Source: Streptomyces sp. CB02261
GTDB lineage: Bacteria; Actinomycetota; Actinomycetes; Streptomycetales; Streptomycetaceae
Assembly (NCBI RefSeq): GCF_001905665.1
Contig: NZ_LIVX01000003.1
Location: 1-64,000, forward strand
Reading direction: 5' to 3'
DNA length: 64,000 nt
Both the position numbers and the translations under genes were made by a program. This document shows, one piece after another, positions 63,243-64,000 of this stretch. Positions within the stretch are counted from its first letter, which is position 1. The number at the start of each line of letters is the position of its first letter. Under the pieces are notes generated by a model, which was not told where the DNA came from, did no database searches, and saw only the letters and a list, made by a program, of their open reading frames with translations.

Positions 63243-64000
63243 CTACCAGGGCTCCCGCACGAGGTGCCCGTTGACCAGGAACGTCGGGTACGGGGCCAGC
63301 CGGTAGCCGTAGAAGGTGAAGGGCTTGGCGCCGAGAGCGGGCCGGGGACGGACTTCCTGGACCTCGATCCAGGAGGACTCGGGCGGGTCGATGGGGTGGT
63401 GCTCGGGGGCGAAGGTGCCCCGGCTCTCCCAGCGGTCGGAGACACACAGCTGGGAGGCTGTTCCTCGCTTCGACGGCGTGAAGCGTGCCCCGATGACGGG
63501 AGCAAGATCGGCCAGGAATCCCACATTCGCGCTCACGATCATCCGCGCCGGCCAGCGCTTGATACGACAGCCGTCGCCTTCGATGTATCCGTCGAGGAAG
63601 CCGCGGAACGTGTCGAGGTCGCGCAGGACCACCCGCGGGAATCGCTGCCGCATGTGGTGGGCGTCTCCGCCGACGTAGTGACGCAGGGCATCCGCGAGGT
63701 ACGAGGAGACGACCCGTACGCGGAAACCAGGCAGGTCCCGCTTCAGATAGCCAGACGGCCGAGTCACCGCCTCCAGGCGGGCAGACAGACCGGTGCATGC
63801 CGTCAGCGCGGCAGCGTATCGGGACGCGAAAGTCTCCTCGTTGACCACCAGCGACACGTAGTTCTTCCCCACCGTGCCGTCGGCGCAAGTGGCGCCGACG
63901 AAGTAGCCGAACTCGTACCCCGGCCGGATGGTCAATCGCTCCCGGCACAGCTTCCGCGCATGCGTCCAGGCGATCGTCGTCCCCGCCGCGTCCCCCGCGT
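63243..64000 (-). CDS. LAGLIDADG homing-endonuclease / intein-like protein (partial)
   Basis: The frame is open from the right edge, so the N-terminus is outside the window. Two LAGLIDADG-type helices with acidic ends are visible, FGYFVGATCADGTVG and RGFLDGYIEGDG. The C-terminus (YPTFLVNGHLV) resembles the end block of inteins, but stops as REPW with no His-Asn and no extein, so splicing is not expected. The TTG at 63935 could be read as a start, but the upstream frame (AWTHARKLCRERLTI) looks coding. It could be a degenerate mobile intron/intein endonuclease or a domesticated relative. It converges on DUF3180 with 6 bp between. Confidence 0.7.
   Translation of the reverse strand, partial: AGDAAGTTIAWTHARKLCRERLTIRPGYEFGYFVGATCADGTVGKNYVSLVVNEETFASRYAAALTACTGLSARLEAVTRPSGYLKRDLPGFRVRVVSSYLADALRHYVGGDAHHMRQRFPRVVLRDLDTFRGFLDGYIEGDGCRIKRWPARMIVSANVGFLADLAPVIGARFTPSKRGTASQLCVSDRWESRGTFAPEHHPIDPPESSWIEVQEVRPRPALGAKPFTFYGYRLAPYPTFLVNGHLVREPW

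Noticed and set aside
63936..64000. Prophage or integrated element attachment at the right edge
   Set aside because: No tRNA, integrase or direct repeat is visible; only a LAGLIDADG/intein-like frame running off the edge.

Overview
The window is about 72% GC chromosome from a Streptomyces species. The evidence is the codon usage (G/C in nearly every third position, GTG starts common), a Streptomyces-type 16S rRNA leader, and a gene order that I recall (from memory, not from a search) as the conserved S. coelicolor block SCO3334 to about SCO3402. Most of it is core chromosome. I see no prophage, CRISPR array, complete insertion sequence or tRNA.

Layout. 0-0.6 kb: the first nucleotides of a 16S rRNA gene (minus strand, running off the left edge) with its leader and promoters. 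0.6-1.8 kb: an auxiliary tryptophanyl-tRNA synthetase behind a complete attenuator (leader peptide with tandem Trp codons). 1.7-9.4 kb: a GlxA-type regulator divergent from a cysteine hydrolase, proC, a drug-type ABC exporter with a palindromic operator on its start codon, small membrane and SH3 proteins, and a Ser/Thr kinase with a PQQ-type propeller. 9.5-14.1 kb: ilvD, a TetR regulator with a sugar-phosphate isomerase, and a Ppx/GppA phosphatase. 14.1-23 kb: a Cys-rich protein, a membrane protein that joins sigma-like and anti-sigma-like parts, radA, disA (c-di-AMP synthase), PAP2 and mutY. 23-26.8 kb: the sigE-cseA-cseB-cseC cell-envelope stress operon.

26.8-36 kb: an MFS/TetR efflux pair with a nested symmetric operator, an M23 peptidase, a 919-residue NACHT ATPase with a leucine-rich C-terminus (the clearest accessory gene here), and clpC with a candidate ClgR box. 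36-39 kb: lsr2, a short N-acetylglutamate synthase and a BlaI-like repressor. 39.2-44.8 kb: a tightly overlapped cofactor operon, DUF2520 protein-panC-nadB-nadC-coaX (CoA and NAD synthesis). 45-50 kb: a threonine-aldolase-like enzyme, an ArsR regulator and a LuxR-type two-component system. 49.8-52.2 kb: an NDUFAF7/MidA-like methyltransferase directly upstream of a stand-alone NuoD; in mitochondria NDUFAF7 methylates the NuoD homologue, so this pairing is suggestive. 53.5-57 kb: a betaine-type ABC importer whose ATPase is divergent from the permeases and binding protein. 57-60.2 kb: an esterase and an MprF-like lysyl-phosphatidylglycerol synthase with a candidate sigma-E promoter. 60.2-63.2 kb: the folate operon folP-(NTF2-like)-folB-folK-DUF3180. 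Right edge: a truncated LAGLIDADG/intein-like ORF on the minus strand.

Cross-cutting features. At least 16 genes have a -10-like hexamer exactly 6-7 nt before the start codon, which predicts leaderless mRNAs. Several genes or spacers carry short GC-rich tandem repeats of 15-45 bp, some spanning stop codons. Cell-envelope stress recurs as a theme (sigE-cseABC, mprF, M23 peptidase, PAP2, disA). All functions are inferred from sequence motifs read by eye; no database search was run.
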